A stretch of 64,000 nt of DNA from Gracilimonas sp. (GCF_014762685.1 NZ_JABURM010000005.1:1054001-1118000), one strand, 5' to 3'. Positions 19,355-29,155 are shown, counted from the stretch's first letter. The notes: generated by a model from the letters alone, not told the origin. Made by a program: numbers and translations.

Positions 19355-19993
19355 TCAATTAAATAACCCAAACATTCGTTGATCAATCAAGTCTATTACC
19401 TTTCCTAAATCTTCCTGATTATTCACAAAATCAAGGTCATCAGTATCAATAATGAGTTTCTCATGGGCATAGCGCCCAATCCAATCTTCATACAACTTAT
19501 TTAATCGCTCCAAATATTCGATACGAATTGTGTTTTCGTAATCTCTTCCCCGCTGTTGAATCTGCCTCACAAGTGTGGGAACTTGTGCACGTAAATAGAC
19601 GAGTAAATCGGGCGGACGGAGATAGTGGCTCATTTCATGAAATAAAGCTTCGTAGTTTTCAAAATCACGGTCGCTCATTAAATTCATCTCATGGAGGTTC
19701 TTCGCAAAAATCTCCACGTCTTCATAGATCGTTCGATCCTGGATCAGGTTTACATCATCATTTAACATTTCTTTTTGATGACGAAAACGACTGGATAAAA
19801 AGTAAATCTGTAGATTAAAACTCCAGCGCCTCATGTCTTCATAAAAATCTTGTAAGTACGGGTTATCATCCACCGACTCATAAAAGGCTTCCCAATTAAA
19901 ATGTTTGGCAAGTAAACCCGTAAGTGATGATTTTCCGGCACCTATGTTACCTGCTACCGCAATATATTTTGAAGTTCTTTTTTCCTGATCCAT
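19355..19993 (-). CDS. Deoxynucleoside kinase (dAK/dGK family)
   Basis: Phosphorylates deoxyribonucleosides for dNTP salvage. The P-loop is GNIGAGKSS (15-23), followed by the conserved ESVDDNPYLQDFY substrate region, and a QDRTIYEDVEIFA segment with the ERS/DRT-like motif and the RGRDYENTI lid. It has 212 residues. It is placed between pgi (11 bases upstream) and yceD (53 bases downstream). Purine or pyrimidine preference is not certain. Confidence 0.9.
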   Translation of the reverse strand: MDQEKRTSKYIAVAGNIGAGKSSLTGLLAKHFNWEAFYESVDDNPYLQDFYEDMRRWSFNLQIYFLSSRFRHQKEMLNDDVNLIQDRTIYEDVEIFAKNLHEMNLMSDRDFENYEALFHEMSHYLRPPDLLVYLRAQVPTLVRQIQQRGRDYENTIRIEYLERLNKLYEDWIGRYAHEKLIIDTDDLDFVNNQEDLGKVIDLIDQRMFGLFN

Positions 19994-20004
19994 AAATGAT
20001 TTAA

Positions 20005-21291
20005 TTATTTACCCAGTAAACGATACATGGCTTTTTTGTAGTCTTCAACCCCGGGTTGATTAAAAGGGTTTACTCCTAAACTATACACAAATATTCCTGT
20101 CAAAAGCTCGAAAAAATAAATGAGATGTCCAATATTTTCAGCATTAAGAGCTTTCATAGAAATCCTGACAATGGGAACATCACCTTCACTATGCGCTTCC
20201 ATAGTCCCCTCTCTTGCCTTGGTATTTATTTCATGGAAAGATTTTCCTGCTAAATAATTTAACTGGTCATCATTTTCTTCCAGGTTATTTACCGACAATT
20301 GAGAAAATGGTTTTTCTACAATAAGAAAGGTTTCCATTAAACTGCGTTGCCCCTGTTGAATAAATTGGCCAAGGCTATGCAGATCTGTTGAAAATGTAGC
20401 CACCGCAGGGAATATTCCTTTTCCTTCTTTCCCTTCACTTTCACCCAGCAACTGTTGTATCCAACCACCCATCGAAGACAATTCCGGTTCAAATGTAGCA
20501 AAAACATCAATGGTTTTTCCAGATTCATGAATCGCATTTCTGAGTGCGGCATATTCTAATAAGTCATCTGCATTATTTTCATATTCATTATAGGCAGATA
20601 CGGCACCATAAAATAATGTACGGATATCTATCCCGGCAACTGAAATAGGCAGCAAGCCCACCGGAGTCAGTACTGAGAACCGACCACCAACATTGTCAGG
20701 AATAATAAACTTTCTGTATCCCTTTTGAGGAATAAGCTTATTTAACACTCCCCCTGCTTTACTGGTTGTACAAATAATGCGCTCAGAAGCTTCCTCCCCA
20801 TATAACTCTTCCAGCAATTCCCGGATCATGCGAAAGGAAAGAGCTGTCTCTAAAGTAGAGCCGGACTTTGATATTACATTCAGATAAATATTTTTTGGAG
20901 AGCCATCTTCTTTGGGAGATTTCAAGTAATCAAGTAATTCCTCCAGATATTTTCCGCCAAGATGGTGTCCGGCGTATAGAATTTCCGGACCTTTTTTTCT
21001 GAAGTGAGGGGAAAGCGCATCAATAACTGCCTTTGCCCCCAGGTAAGATCCACCAATTCCGCAAACAACAAATACATCTGCTTTAGCCCTTATTTCTTCG
21101 CCCAAAGAACCGATTTGTTCTAATTCAGCATCATTAGGTTCAGCCAATATATCTCGCCACCCTAACCATTCAGACCCGGGGCCTGTTTTCTTTTTTAATT
21201 GCTCAAGTCCAGTATCTGATTTTTTACGTGCTCTTAAATAAGATTCATCTTTAATAAACTTGCGAGCAAACCTAATATCACATTTAATCAT
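20005..21291 (-). CDS. pgi: Glucose-6-phosphate isomerase
   Basis: Interconverts glucose-6-P and fructose-6-P. It has GIGGSYLGAKA, the sugar-phosphate SKSGSTLET loop, the PDNVGGRFSVLTPVGLLP signature and a C-terminal GVNPFNQPGVEDYKKAM. At 428 residues it is the shorter Firmicutes-like PGI form, not the 550-residue enterobacterial form. It starts 3 bases after pfkA, giving a two-step upper-glycolysis unit. Confidence 0.96.
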   Translation of the reverse strand: MIKCDIRFARKFIKDESYLRARKKSDTGLEQLKKKTGPGSEWLGWRDILAEPNDAELEQIGSLGEEIRAKADVFVVCGIGGSYLGAKAVIDALSPHFRKKGPEILYAGHHLGGKYLEELLDYLKSPKEDGSPKNIYLNVISKSGSTLETALSFRMIRELLEELYGEEASERIICTTSKAGGVLNKLIPQKGYRKFIIPDNVGGRFSVLTPVGLLPISVAGIDIRTLFYGAVSAYNEYENNADDLLEYAALRNAIHESGKTIDVFATFEPELSSMGGWIQQLLGESEGKEGKGIFPAVATFSTDLHSLGQFIQQGQRSLMETFLIVEKPFSQLSVNNLEENDDQLNYLAGKSFHEINTKAREGTMEAHSEGDVPIVRISMKALNAENIGHLIYFFELLTGIFVYSLGVNPFNQPGVEDYKKAMYRLLGK

Positions 21292-21294
21292 CTT

Positions 21295-22284
21295 CTACCT
21301 TAAAATCTTAGCTAAATCTACTAATGTATGGTCAATTTGTTTTTTCTTAGAAATGGCAACGTGCATTGGTGTTATTTTTAAAGCATTGTTTACCACCCCA
21401 ACCATTACTTGACTATGGCCTTCTTGCAATACCTTGACAGCCGCAGCCCCCAAACGACTGGCCAGAACACGGTCTCTGGCTGAAGGGGCTCCGCCTCGCT
21501 GAATATGCCCTAAAATACACACCCGTGTATCATACTGTGCAAAATCTTCTTTGATATTTTCAGCGAGTTTAATAGCACCTCCGGTTTCATCTCCTTCTGC
21601 AACAATCACGAGACTACTGCGTCTTTGAGATTTAAGCATTTCGTGCAATTGCTTTTTAACATCTTCTACATGAGTAAGTTCTTCAGGCAGAAGTGCTAAT
21701 TCAGCACCACTGGCTATTCCGGTTTCAAGGGCAATAAAGCCGGTATCTCTGCCCATTACCTCTACAAGAAACATTCGCTCATGGGCATCGGCAGTATCCC
21801 TGATTTTGTCTATTGCATCCAGGGCCGTATTCAAAGCGGAATCATATCCGATCGTTTCGTCTGTCCCTATGATGTCATTATCAATGGTGGCGGGAATTCC
21901 TACCACGTTAAAATCATGTTCCTTGCTTAATTTATTACCCCCGGTAAATGTTCCGTCCCCGCCAATCACCACTAAAGCATCTATTCCATACTTTTTCAGG
22001 TTCTTGGCAGCCTTTTTTCGGCCTTCTTCAGTTCTAAACTCATCCGAACGGGCCGTTTTCAACATAGTACCACCACGTTGTATAATATTTGAAACAGAGT
22101 GTGTATCCAATTCAAGGACTTCGTCATTAATTAAACCATAATACCCGTGAGTAATACCATATACTTTAATATTGGCTTGAGCTGAAGCTCGTACAACAGC
22201 TCGGATTGCTGCGTTCATCCCTGGGGAATCTCCCCCGCTTGTCAAAACTCCGATCGTTTCAACATCAACTACTTTGTTAGTCAT
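21295..22284 (-). CDS. pfkA: ATP-dependent 6-phosphofructokinase
   Basis: Commits fructose-6-P to glycolysis. It has LTSGGDSPGMNAAIR, GGDGT at 108-112 and PATIDND at 131-137 with the catalytic Asp135. Gly in GGDG and Ala in PATIDND, rather than Asp and Lys, mark it as ATP-using. It has 329 residues. It is the first gene of the long minus-strand run, and its upstream gap of about 100 bases is shared with the divergent polyprenyl synthase. A second, PPi-type PFK lies at 44321-45526. Confidence 0.96.
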   Translation of the reverse strand: MTNKVVDVETIGVLTSGGDSPGMNAAIRAVVRASAQANIKVYGITHGYYGLINDEVLELDTHSVSNIIQRGGTMLKTARSDEFRTEEGRKKAAKNLKKYGIDALVVIGGDGTFTGGNKLSKEHDFNVVGIPATIDNDIIGTDETIGYDSALNTALDAIDKIRDTADAHERMFLVEVMGRDTGFIALETGIASGAELALLPEELTHVEDVKKQLHEMLKSQRRSSLVIVAEGDETGGAIKLAENIKEDFAQYDTRVCILGHIQRGGAPSARDRVLASRLGAAAVKVLQEGHSQVMVGVVNNALKITPMHVAISKKKQIDHTLVDLAKILR

Positions 22285-22388
22285 AAATTTTTAGTGAGAG
22301 TGTGAGTGAGTAATTGTGAGTAAATAATTGTTCCGTATTATCAGTAAATTATTACACGGCCAAGTTTAAGAAAATTTCAACACAATTG

Positions 22389-23408
22389 ATGATTCATAAC
22401 CAAGAGTTAGAACAGATAAATTCTGAAACTGTTACCAGAAAAACCCTTAAAGAAATTACCGCTCCTGTTTCGGAAAATTTATCGGAGTTTAGAACCTTTT
22501 TTAAAGATACTATCCGCTCCGATGTTTTCTTACTTGATCAGATCATAAATTATCTTCTGCGACAAAAAGGAAAGGAACTGCGCCCCACTCTTGTATTTAT
22601 GACGGCCAACCTTTTTGGGGACATCAATAACCGCAGTTACATCGCAGCTACCATGATTGAATTGCTTCATACAGCCACATTAATTCATGATGATGTGGTG
22701 GATGAAGCTGACAGCCGCCGTGGATTTGTCAGTATTAATAAAATCTGGAAAAATAAAGCCGGTGTATTACTAGGTGATTATCTTTTATCAAAAGGATTAT
22801 TAATTGCCCTGGAAAATAAGGAACATAAATTACTTGAGGTTCAATCCCGTGCTGTTCAGGCAATGAGTGAAGGAGAATTACGACAACTCAAAACAGCCGG
22901 GCTTTTTAACATGACGGAGGACCGGTATTTCCAGATCATCTCCGAAAAAACCGCCAGTCTTATTTCTACCTGTTGCGAGTGTGGAGCAGTTTCGGTCACA
23001 GATGATGAAGACATTCATTCCCTAATGCGAGAAATCGGCATGTGTATAGGTATTGCATTTCAAATTCGGGACGATCTGTTTGACTATGGAGTATACGATA
23101 TTGGAAAACCTACACGCAATGACATCCAGGAACGAAAAGTTACACTTCCATTAATCAAAGCCTTTGAACATGCGCCAAAAAGAAAATCGGCTCATATAAG
23201 GGCTCTTATGAAAAAACGGAAAAAGTCTTCTAAAAACGTGGATGAAATTGTCGATTTTGTTCATGAAAATGGAGGTATGGAATATGCAAAACAAGCGATG
23301 TATGATTATGCAAATAAAGCTCTGGACAGCTTAAACGCTGTACCTGATTCACCTGCAAAACAAGATTTTGCCGACCTTATTCATTTTGTAATTACCCGGA
23401 AAAAGTAA
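22389..23408 (+). CDS. All-trans polyprenyl diphosphate synthase (IspB-like)
   Basis: Condenses isopentenyl diphosphate onto an allylic primer to make a long-chain polyprenyl diphosphate, as for quinone side chains. It has the first Asp-rich motif IHDDVVDEADSRRG, the second motif QIRDDLFDY, and KGKELRPTL for IPP binding. The start is ATG 22389; the TTG three bases earlier is less likely. It is followed after 5 bases by the LpxH-like gene and then PBP1A, forming an envelope operon. Chain length cannot be assigned with confidence. Confidence 0.9.
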   Translation: MIHNQELEQINSETVTRKTLKEITAPVSENLSEFRTFFKDTIRSDVFLLDQIINYLLRQKGKELRPTLVFMTANLFGDINNRSYIAATMIELLHTATLIHDDVVDEADSRRGFVSINKIWKNKAGVLLGDYLLSKGLLIALENKEHKLLEVQSRAVQAMSEGELRQLKTAGLFNMTEDRYFQIISEKTASLISTCCECGAVSVTDDEDIHSLMREIGMCIGIAFQIRDDLFDYGVYDIGKPTRNDIQERKVTLPLIKAFEHAPKRKSAHIRALMKKRKKSSKNVDEIVDFVHENGGMEYAKQAMYDYANKALDSLNAVPDSPAKQDFADLIHFVITRKK

Positions 23409-23413
23409 TTAAA

Positions 23414-24184
23414 ATGAACTTTGATCAGCATATTTTTATATCAGATGTTCACCTTGGTGCGTTTCCGCGAGATACTAATAATGCTATTGAGCAAGATTTA
23501 ATTACGCTTATAGCGTACTGCAAGAAGGAACGTATTGAGATAAATATATTGGGTGATCTTTTTGACTATTGGATGGAATACCCTGAAAAAGGATTCGTTC
23601 CTAAATTAGGGAAAAAAGTATTGGATGCTTTTGAAGACTATAATAAATCTGTTGCTCCTGCCTTATTTATTACCGGAAATCATGATAATTGGACTTTCGG
23701 TCATTTTAAAGAACGTGGATTTGATATCGAGTCAAACTTTAGACTTAAAACTATTGGAAGTAAACGTTTTTTATTAATGCACGGAGATGGTGTAGCCGGC
23801 AATAAAATTAATTTCCCGCGAGCTGCATTCCATAAATTGCTGAGAAATCGGAAATTTGTAAGTACCTATCAAAAAATTCTACCGCCTGAACAGGGTATTT
23901 CTGCCATGAAAATGTTTTCCTCCATTACCCGCAGAAAAAATAATTACGATCCTGAACCACTAAATCGCCAAGCTGAAAAGATTTTTGAAAAGCATGATCT
24001 GGATTACATTATATGTGGACATGACCATGTACCCCGCATAGAAACATTTTCGCCCGGGAGTTATATAAACCTGGGTGCGTTTTTTAATCATAGAACATTA
24101 GCTTTATACAACAATGAAGGGCTTAACCTCGTTAAATGGAAAGCCGCTCCGAAAAATTTCATACCTTTCGACGGAAATAAATAA
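23414..24184 (+). CDS. UDP-2,3-diacylglucosamine pyrophosphatase, LpxH-like metallophosphoesterase
   Basis: A calcineurin-like phosphoesterase of 256 residues with the ordered metal motifs SDVHLG, LGDLFDYW, GNHDNW, LMHGDG and CGHDHVP. In the LpxH family this enzyme cleaves UDP-2,3-diacylglucosamine to lipid X in lipid A synthesis, at the inner membrane. The DYW after GDLFD supports LpxH rather than a general phosphatase. It lies between the polyprenyl synthase (5 bases) and PBP1A (5 bases). Confidence 0.85.
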   Translation: MNFDQHIFISDVHLGAFPRDTNNAIEQDLITLIAYCKKERIEINILGDLFDYWMEYPEKGFVPKLGKKVLDAFEDYNKSVAPALFITGNHDNWTFGHFKERGFDIESNFRLKTIGSKRFLLMHGDGVAGNKINFPRAAFHKLLRNRKFVSTYQKILPPEQGISAMKMFSSITRRKNNYDPEPLNRQAEKIFEKHDLDYIICGHDHVPRIETFSPGSYINLGAFFNHRTLALYNNEGLNLVKWKAAPKNFIPFDGNK

Positions 24185-24189
24185 AGATT

Positions 24190-26544
24190 ATGAGTGACGA
24201 CAAAAAAGAACCCATTGACCATCAGCGGTATTTCAACGATCCTGAATACCGAAAGAAGATACTTAAGGAACGAAAAGAAAAAAGTAACAGTGATTCTGTT
24301 AGTTCTTACCCCTTTAGTCAATTATTAAGAAATCAACAAGTACGAACAGCTTTAAAATGGATTGGAAGTGCAACAGGAATAGTGCTTCTTGTTGTTCTCA
24401 GCTATGTAGTATATTTATTTATGGGGCTCCCTTCAGCTGATGAGTTTGAAAATCCGGAAACAGCAATAGCTTCAGAAGTTCGAAGCCGTGATGGGGTTAC
24501 TCTTGATAAATATTTTACAGAAAACAGAAAATGGGTTCGTTACGAAGATATTTCTCCTCATGTGATTGATGCTTTGGTTGCGACCGAAGATCACCGTTTC
24601 TACAATCATTGGGGTATGGATATGTTCAGAACCCTGGCAATCCCCTGGCATTTAATGAACGGGCGCTGGCAGGGAGCTTCCACCATAAGCCAGCAGCTGG
24701 CGCGTAACTTATACAAGAAGATTGGACAGGAATTCTCTGTTACCCGGAAGTTTCGTGAAATGATCACAGCTGTTCAACTCGAACGCAGATATACGAAACG
24801 AGAGATTGTTGAGATGTATATGAATACCGTAGAGTTTCCAAACTCAACTTTTGGTATTGAGGCAGCTGCTCAAACCCATTTTGGAAAACCTGCCAAAGAA
24901 CTAACCGTTCCGGAAGCCGCAGTTATGATCGGGTCCCTTAAAGCGATTTATACTTATAATCCCCGAATCAATCCTGAAAGATCCAAGGCAAGAAGGAACA
25001 TTGTATTGGGCCAAATGCATAAACGAAACTTCCTGACTGATAATGAATATATCGCCTTAACGGAACAACCTATTGAATTAGACTATCATCCTCCTTTCAA
25101 AACAGGTCGCCAAAGCCGTTATTTTGGTGAGTATGTGCGACAACAAGTACAGCCTTGGGCAGAAGAAAATGGGTATGACCTATATAAAGATGGATTGGTT
25201 ATCTATACCACCATCGATTCTAAGCTCCAGAAACATGCAGAAAGAGCGGTAAAAACAAAACTGGATTCCCTGCAAAATATATTTGAAGCGGAGTGGACTT
25301 CTTCAGGCAGTGATGAATACATGGATAAATTGTGGGACGAATATCCCATGTTCCTGAGAAGTTTCATCCGGGAAACCGATGAGTATAAAAACGGCTTTGC
25401 GAAATATGATACCAAGATTGAGAAAGTAGTTTTCGATTCCTTATTTGCCAAACCCACTTTCATTGATTCCGTAAAAAGAGCCCGAACACGCCTGGAGGCA
25501 GGCTTTGTAGCCATTGAACCCGCAAATGGAAATGTTTTGGCCTGGGTTGGCGGCACTGATTATGGTAATGTACAATACGATCACGTATATCAATCCCGAA
25601 GACAAGCAGGATCTACTTTTAAACCTTTCGTATATGCTGTAGCTATAGACAACGGATATAAACCATACCATAAATTTTCTAAATTCCCCGTTACTTTTAG
25701 AGATCGAAAAGGTGACATTTGGAACCCTAAAGATCAAACCGTTCATGACGGCCCCGTGGATGTTTCTTTACGAGAGGCCCTGGCAAGAAGTATGAATAAT
25801 GTTACGGTTCGTTTATTGCCTGAAATAGCAGGTGCTCCGGGTACCAATAAGTTGTGGGAATTGGACCCTGCTGCCCGAAAAATTAAACAAATGGCTTCCA
25901 ATCTGGGCATTGATATGAGTTTAACACCAGCCTACCCTTCCATAGCTTTGGGTACCGCAGAAGTTTCTTTGCTTGAACTTACAAGTGCTTATACGACATT
26001 CGCAAACGCCGGAGTTCATATTGAGCCTATTGCTATAACCCGGATTGAAGATAAAGAAGGAAATATTTTGCAAGAATTTCACCCCGAATATACCTCGGAA
26101 GTCATAAGTCCTGAAACTGCTTATATTATTACGGATATGCTGCGCGGAGTTATTAGAGGCGGAGACGGTTATCATGGAACCGGCGTTCGTTTGAGAAATG
26201 TATATGGAGTTCGTCAGGATGTGGCCGGTAAAACAGGAACCACCAACAATGCTGCTGATAACTGGTTTGTGGCCATGATGCCGCATGTGGTAATGGGTGC
26301 TTGGGTTGGAGGTAAAGACCGAAGGGTTCGTTTCAATCAGGAGCTGTCTTATAGTATTGGCCAGGGTGCGCGTTCAGCCCTGCCAATAGTGGGTACTTTT
26401 ATCAATAACGTAACAGCTGATGAAGACGCTTTCTGGAAATATGATGCTTTTGACCCACCTCCCGGCTTCGTGATGCCTGAGGATCCTGAAAAAACCAGGA
26501 ACGAGCTTATTAAAGATAAGGATAAAGGAAGGATTGGCTGGTAG
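24190..26544 (+). CDS. Penicillin-binding protein 1A, bifunctional transglycosylase/transpeptidase
   Basis: A class A PBP that polymerises and crosslinks peptidoglycan. It has a cytosolic N-terminal tail (1-55), one membrane anchor (about 57-79), a GT51 domain with catalytic Glu133 in ATEDHRF and QGASTISQQLARN, a linker, and a transpeptidase with Ser475-x-x-Lys478 (AGSTFKPF), SMN (534-536) and KTGT (681-684). It has 784 residues. It is convergent with the next gene, leaving only 4 bases and no visible terminator. Confidence 0.96.
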   Translation: MSDDKKEPIDHQRYFNDPEYRKKILKERKEKSNSDSVSSYPFSQLLRNQQVRTALKWIGSATGIVLLVVLSYVVYLFMGLPSADEFENPETAIASEVRSRDGVTLDKYFTENRKWVRYEDISPHVIDALVATEDHRFYNHWGMDMFRTLAIPWHLMNGRWQGASTISQQLARNLYKKIGQEFSVTRKFREMITAVQLERRYTKREIVEMYMNTVEFPNSTFGIEAAAQTHFGKPAKELTVPEAAVMIGSLKAIYTYNPRINPERSKARRNIVLGQMHKRNFLTDNEYIALTEQPIELDYHPPFKTGRQSRYFGEYVRQQVQPWAEENGYDLYKDGLVIYTTIDSKLQKHAERAVKTKLDSLQNIFEAEWTSSGSDEYMDKLWDEYPMFLRSFIRETDEYKNGFAKYDTKIEKVVFDSLFAKPTFIDSVKRARTRLEAGFVAIEPANGNVLAWVGGTDYGNVQYDHVYQSRRQAGSTFKPFVYAVAIDNGYKPYHKFSKFPVTFRDRKGDIWNPKDQTVHDGPVDVSLREALARSMNNVTVRLLPEIAGAPGTNKLWELDPAARKIKQMASNLGIDMSLTPAYPSIALGTAEVSLLELTSAYTTFANAGVHIEPIAITRIEDKEGNILQEFHPEYTSEVISPETAYIITDMLRGVIRGGDGYHGTGVRLRNVYGVRQDVAGKTGTTNNAADNWFVAMMPHVVMGAWVGGKDRRVRFNQELSYSIGQGARSALPIVGTFINNVTADEDAFWKYDAFDPPPGFVMPEDPEKTRNELIKDKDKGRIGW

Positions 26545-26548
26545 ATAA

Positions 26549-27457
26549 TCAATCTGCGTCATCGAGCCAGTGAATAATATTCAGCAAGAATTGAAGATTC
26601 TGAGGAGCTAACTCTTGATTATTTAAGCCCACTTTGAATTCACCTTGCTGAGTCTGAACTGTTTGAGCCGTGAACATGGCCGCTTCTCCAAATACCGCTA
26701 GTTTTCCAGCACCATATTCCATAATGGCTCCCTGTGTATAATTCCCCAATTCTACTGTTTTGGTATCTTCATCAAACTGCCAGGCTACTTCAGGTTCCAG
26801 GCTGAAGTCTCCCCTCTTAAATACAAGAACAGGAATAGCCTCTTCCGGATACGTAAAAGCAGAACCGGTGAAAGTGGTTACACTGGTTATGTCGGTACCT
26901 GAAACAGGACTTTCCAACAAGCGGCCATTCTCTAAAGTAAACAAATCCGGTTGGTTGTTTTCTTTAGCCAGCGTTGCAAACCCGTTTCGGAATCTGAATC
27001 CAAAGGAATTACCCAAATCATAGGCAGCCCCCGCAAACGGCATATGGTCTGCAATCAGGAATAAAGAACCGCCCTCCTTCACCCACTTATTCAAATTCGC
27101 AATCTCTTGTCTGGAAAATGCAGAGGGATTTGGGAGTATCCAGTTTCCCAAATTACTTTCATGAAGCGGATTAACAATAATAAATACATCACATGCTCCC
27201 AGTTGATCCACTTCATTTAACGAAGAATTAACATCTTTGAGGCTATATCCATCCGCTTCCATAACTTGTGCAAACGGTGCAAATCCCCCTTCCAGGGTAT
27301 GAAAATTATTATGGGCCGAATCTATACATAATTCCGGCCCCTCACCTTTCTCATAGGCAGGTTCTTCAATCGAAAACGTGAAAGACAAATCAGGCTGCTG
27401 TTGAGCAAAAAGAGTGAGTGGTAAGATCCCAAAAAATATAAATATCAGTTTTTTCAT
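26549..27457 (-). CDS. Secreted protein with GATase-like/DUF4350-type fold
   Basis: A periplasmic or surface protein with the signal peptide MKKLIFIFFGILPLTLFAQQ. I place the start at ATG 27457, because an upstream in-frame extension to 27535 runs through a terminator hairpin. The body has an alternating beta/alpha pattern with FIIVNP, NKWVKEGGSLFLIADH and YGAGKLAVFGEAAMFT, resembling the class I glutamine amidotransferase-like folds of DUF4350 and related proteins. No catalytic Cys is evident in the expected place. Function is unknown. It is the last minus-strand gene before the convergent PBP1A. Confidence 0.75.
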   Translation of the reverse strand: MKKLIFIFFGILPLTLFAQQQPDLSFTFSIEEPAYEKGEGPELCIDSAHNNFHTLEGGFAPFAQVMEADGYSLKDVNSSLNEVDQLGACDVFIIVNPLHESNLGNWILPNPSAFSRQEIANLNKWVKEGGSLFLIADHMPFAGAAYDLGNSFGFRFRNGFATLAKENNQPDLFTLENGRLLESPVSGTDITSVTTFTGSAFTYPEEAIPVLVFKRGDFSLEPEVAWQFDEDTKTVELGNYTQGAIMEYGAGKLAVFGEAAMFTAQTVQTQQGEFKVGLNNQELAPQNLQFLLNIIHWLDDAD

Positions 27458-27507
27458 AATAGATAGGTATGTTTTTTGAAGAATATAATTTCTTGATGGC
27501 ATAAAAA

Positions 27508-27529
27508 AAGCCGATGTTTCCATCGGCTT
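27508..27529 (-). terminator. Intrinsic terminator after the beta-propeller lipoprotein gene
   Basis: Stem AAGCCGATG / CATCGGCTT with loop TTTC, followed on the minus strand by a run of seven T. It separates the propeller gene (27573) from the next minus-strand gene. Confidence 0.85.
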
Positions 27530-27572
27530 AAACATTTTTGCAGAAAAACCAAGCCAAAAGATGGCAATTGCT

Positions 27573-28604
27573 CTATTCTTTTGATTCCGTCACTGTGTAT
27601 TTTTCAACACTCGGAATAGGATCGTCAACGGCAAAATAAATATTATTATCTTGGTCAAAATAAACATCATTTGCCCATTTCATAGGCAGTTCAATACTTT
27701 CGATATGCTCTCCGGTTTCCTTAAATACTTCTAACCTAAATAAACCAAGTTCAGGCAAATCGTTCACTAAATTTATCTCTCTCCAAACGATCCCTATTTT
27801 GTCTTCAAATAATCCACCTACTCCCATAGTACCACCCGGCCCTACAGAAATATTGTCCTTATTAACTACAGGCTTTTTATCCGGTATTAAATCTTTGCCA
27901 AACATAGTGAACTCATCTTCTACTTTTTTATACCAAATTCCCGGGATAAGGGAAGCTACAATTAACTGATTCTTACTGTCAACACCTAAATTCGCGACAT
28001 TTCCGCCAGGCTCAAATTCTAAGTCCCGATCGGTTACAGGAATGTAAAATGTAAATGAATCTTCTGTAAGACCTGTACTTGCTGCTTTGTGCCTTTTTGA
28101 ATGAAGTACTGAAAACCAAATTTCATTATCCGAAACAAAAATTGATTTACTGGATATATTCGCTGTTATGGTATTTAGTACCTCCCCGGAAGGATTAAAA
28201 ACCGTAACCCTTCTAAGACTGTAATCATAGGCATACACTTTTTCATGGTCATCCACTGCAACTTCTCGAGGAAATTCAAATTCTCCCGGACCGCGGCCAT
28301 ATCCTCCTTTTATAGAATTCAGATAATTACCAAGGCTGTCGAAAACGAAAATCTCTTTATAATCTGCGTCAAGTAGGTAAACATTCCCCGTGCTGCCAGA
28401 AGCAGCAACACTAAGAACTCGTGCAAACGGTTCTTCTGATTGTTGGCCGCTTTCCTCATTTTGTCTCGTAAATTCACTGAAAACCTTTGTTTTTTCTACG
28501 GAATAGTGGTGCTTTTCATTTTGTACCGGTGTTTGTTTTTCGTTTCCGCATCCATAAAAGGCAAGGGTAAATAATAAAGATGCATAAGTTAATATTCTTG
28601 ACAT
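27573..28604 (-). CDS. 6-bladed beta-propeller lipoprotein (NHL-like)
   Basis: A 343-residue lipoprotein with lipobox FYGC and lipidated Cys19. The mature part shows NHL-like blades: NVYLLDADYKEIFVFDSLG, then GGYGRGPGEFEFPREVAVDD and KVYAYDYSLRRVTVF, with further NEIWF and NIYFAVDD strands. It belongs to the 6-bladed beta-propeller group of Bacteroidota, which is mostly of unknown function. It starts 11 bases after the CxxC protein gene, so the two are cotranscribed. A propeller on the envelope surface usually binds a peptide, glycan or partner protein; which one is not known here. Confidence 0.85.
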   Translation of the reverse strand: MSRILTYASLLFTLAFYGCGNEKQTPVQNEKHHYSVEKTKVFSEFTRQNEESGQQSEEPFARVLSVAASGSTGNVYLLDADYKEIFVFDSLGNYLNSIKGGYGRGPGEFEFPREVAVDDHEKVYAYDYSLRRVTVFNPSGEVLNTITANISSKSIFVSDNEIWFSVLHSKRHKAASTGLTEDSFTFYIPVTDRDLEFEPGGNVANLGVDSKNQLIVASLIPGIWYKKVEDEFTMFGKDLIPDKKPVVNKDNISVGPGGTMGVGGLFEDKIGIVWREINLVNDLPELGLFRLEVFKETGEHIESIELPMKWANDVYFDQDNNIYFAVDDPIPSVEKYTVTESKE

Positions 28605-28615
28605 AGTTAATTGTT

Positions 28616-29137
28616 TTAATTGTTTTTAGAAAAATATGAAACCAAACTGTCGGTTGAAGTGTCCCCTTCATATTTAAACAATAAATTGCTATTCCCATCT
28701 ACCCCTAATATAATCGGCCAATCATTAATTTGTATTTTATTCGCATTGTATTTGTCAATCAGTCTGTGCTCAAAGTCTAAAGCAGATGTCTGTATGAAAG
28801 TTTTGACTGCTTCTCTGTCAGAAGAATAGGCCAAACCTATAAAATTAACAGAATCTTTTTTTGATTCGTGAATTTTTGCCCATCTTACAGCATCAGAAAT
28901 GCAGCTATTACAACCCAAAGCATAAATAATGAGTACATTAGTTGCATCTAAACTAAGATCATCAGATAAATTAATTGCTTCAGAAGCAAGGTTAAAAACC
29001 GTTATTGACGGGAGAGTATAAGTCGTTGTTTTGGCCTTTTCAATTTCGGGATTATCCGTAGTAAAAAACAATTTAGCAGTAATGACTCCGGCAAAGAGAC
29101 AACATACCATTAGTCCTATGGATTTTAATTTTTGCAT
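28616..29137 (-). CDS. Membrane-anchored thioredoxin-like protein with GCNSC motif
   Basis: A 173-residue protein with an N-terminal hydrophobic anchor or signal (about 7-26) and a thioredoxin/AhpC-TSA-like domain from about 40. The redox motif is Cys76-Asn-Ser-Cys79 after LIIYALG. Later segments VNFIGLAYSSDREAVKTF and NDWPIILGVDGNSNLLFKYEG match the TlpA/redoxin fold, with a cis-Pro-like WPI. It probably faces the periplasm. Context (a secreted eight-Cys peptide upstream and a propeller lipoprotein downstream) suggests a role in disulfide handling of the peptide, which is inference. Confidence 0.8.
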   Translation of the reverse strand: MQKLKSIGLMVCCLFAGVITAKLFFTTDNPEIEKAKTTTYTLPSITVFNLASEAINLSDDLSLDATNVLIIYALGCNSCISDAVRWAKIHESKKDSVNFIGLAYSSDREAVKTFIQTSALDFEHRLIDKYNANKIQINDWPIILGVDGNSNLLFKYEGDTSTDSLVSYFSKNN

Positions 29138-29155
29138 AAGAAGAGAGTCCTGTCA

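Noticed and set aside
22285-22385. GTGAGT-rich stretch near 22290-22325 as an operator
   Set aside because: The repeats are short and irregular, and no known regulator site matches; low-complexity sequence is enough to explain it.
27458-27535. 26-residue N-terminal extension of the DUF4350-like protein
   Set aside because: It would translate through the terminator hairpin at 27508-27529 and bury the signal peptide.
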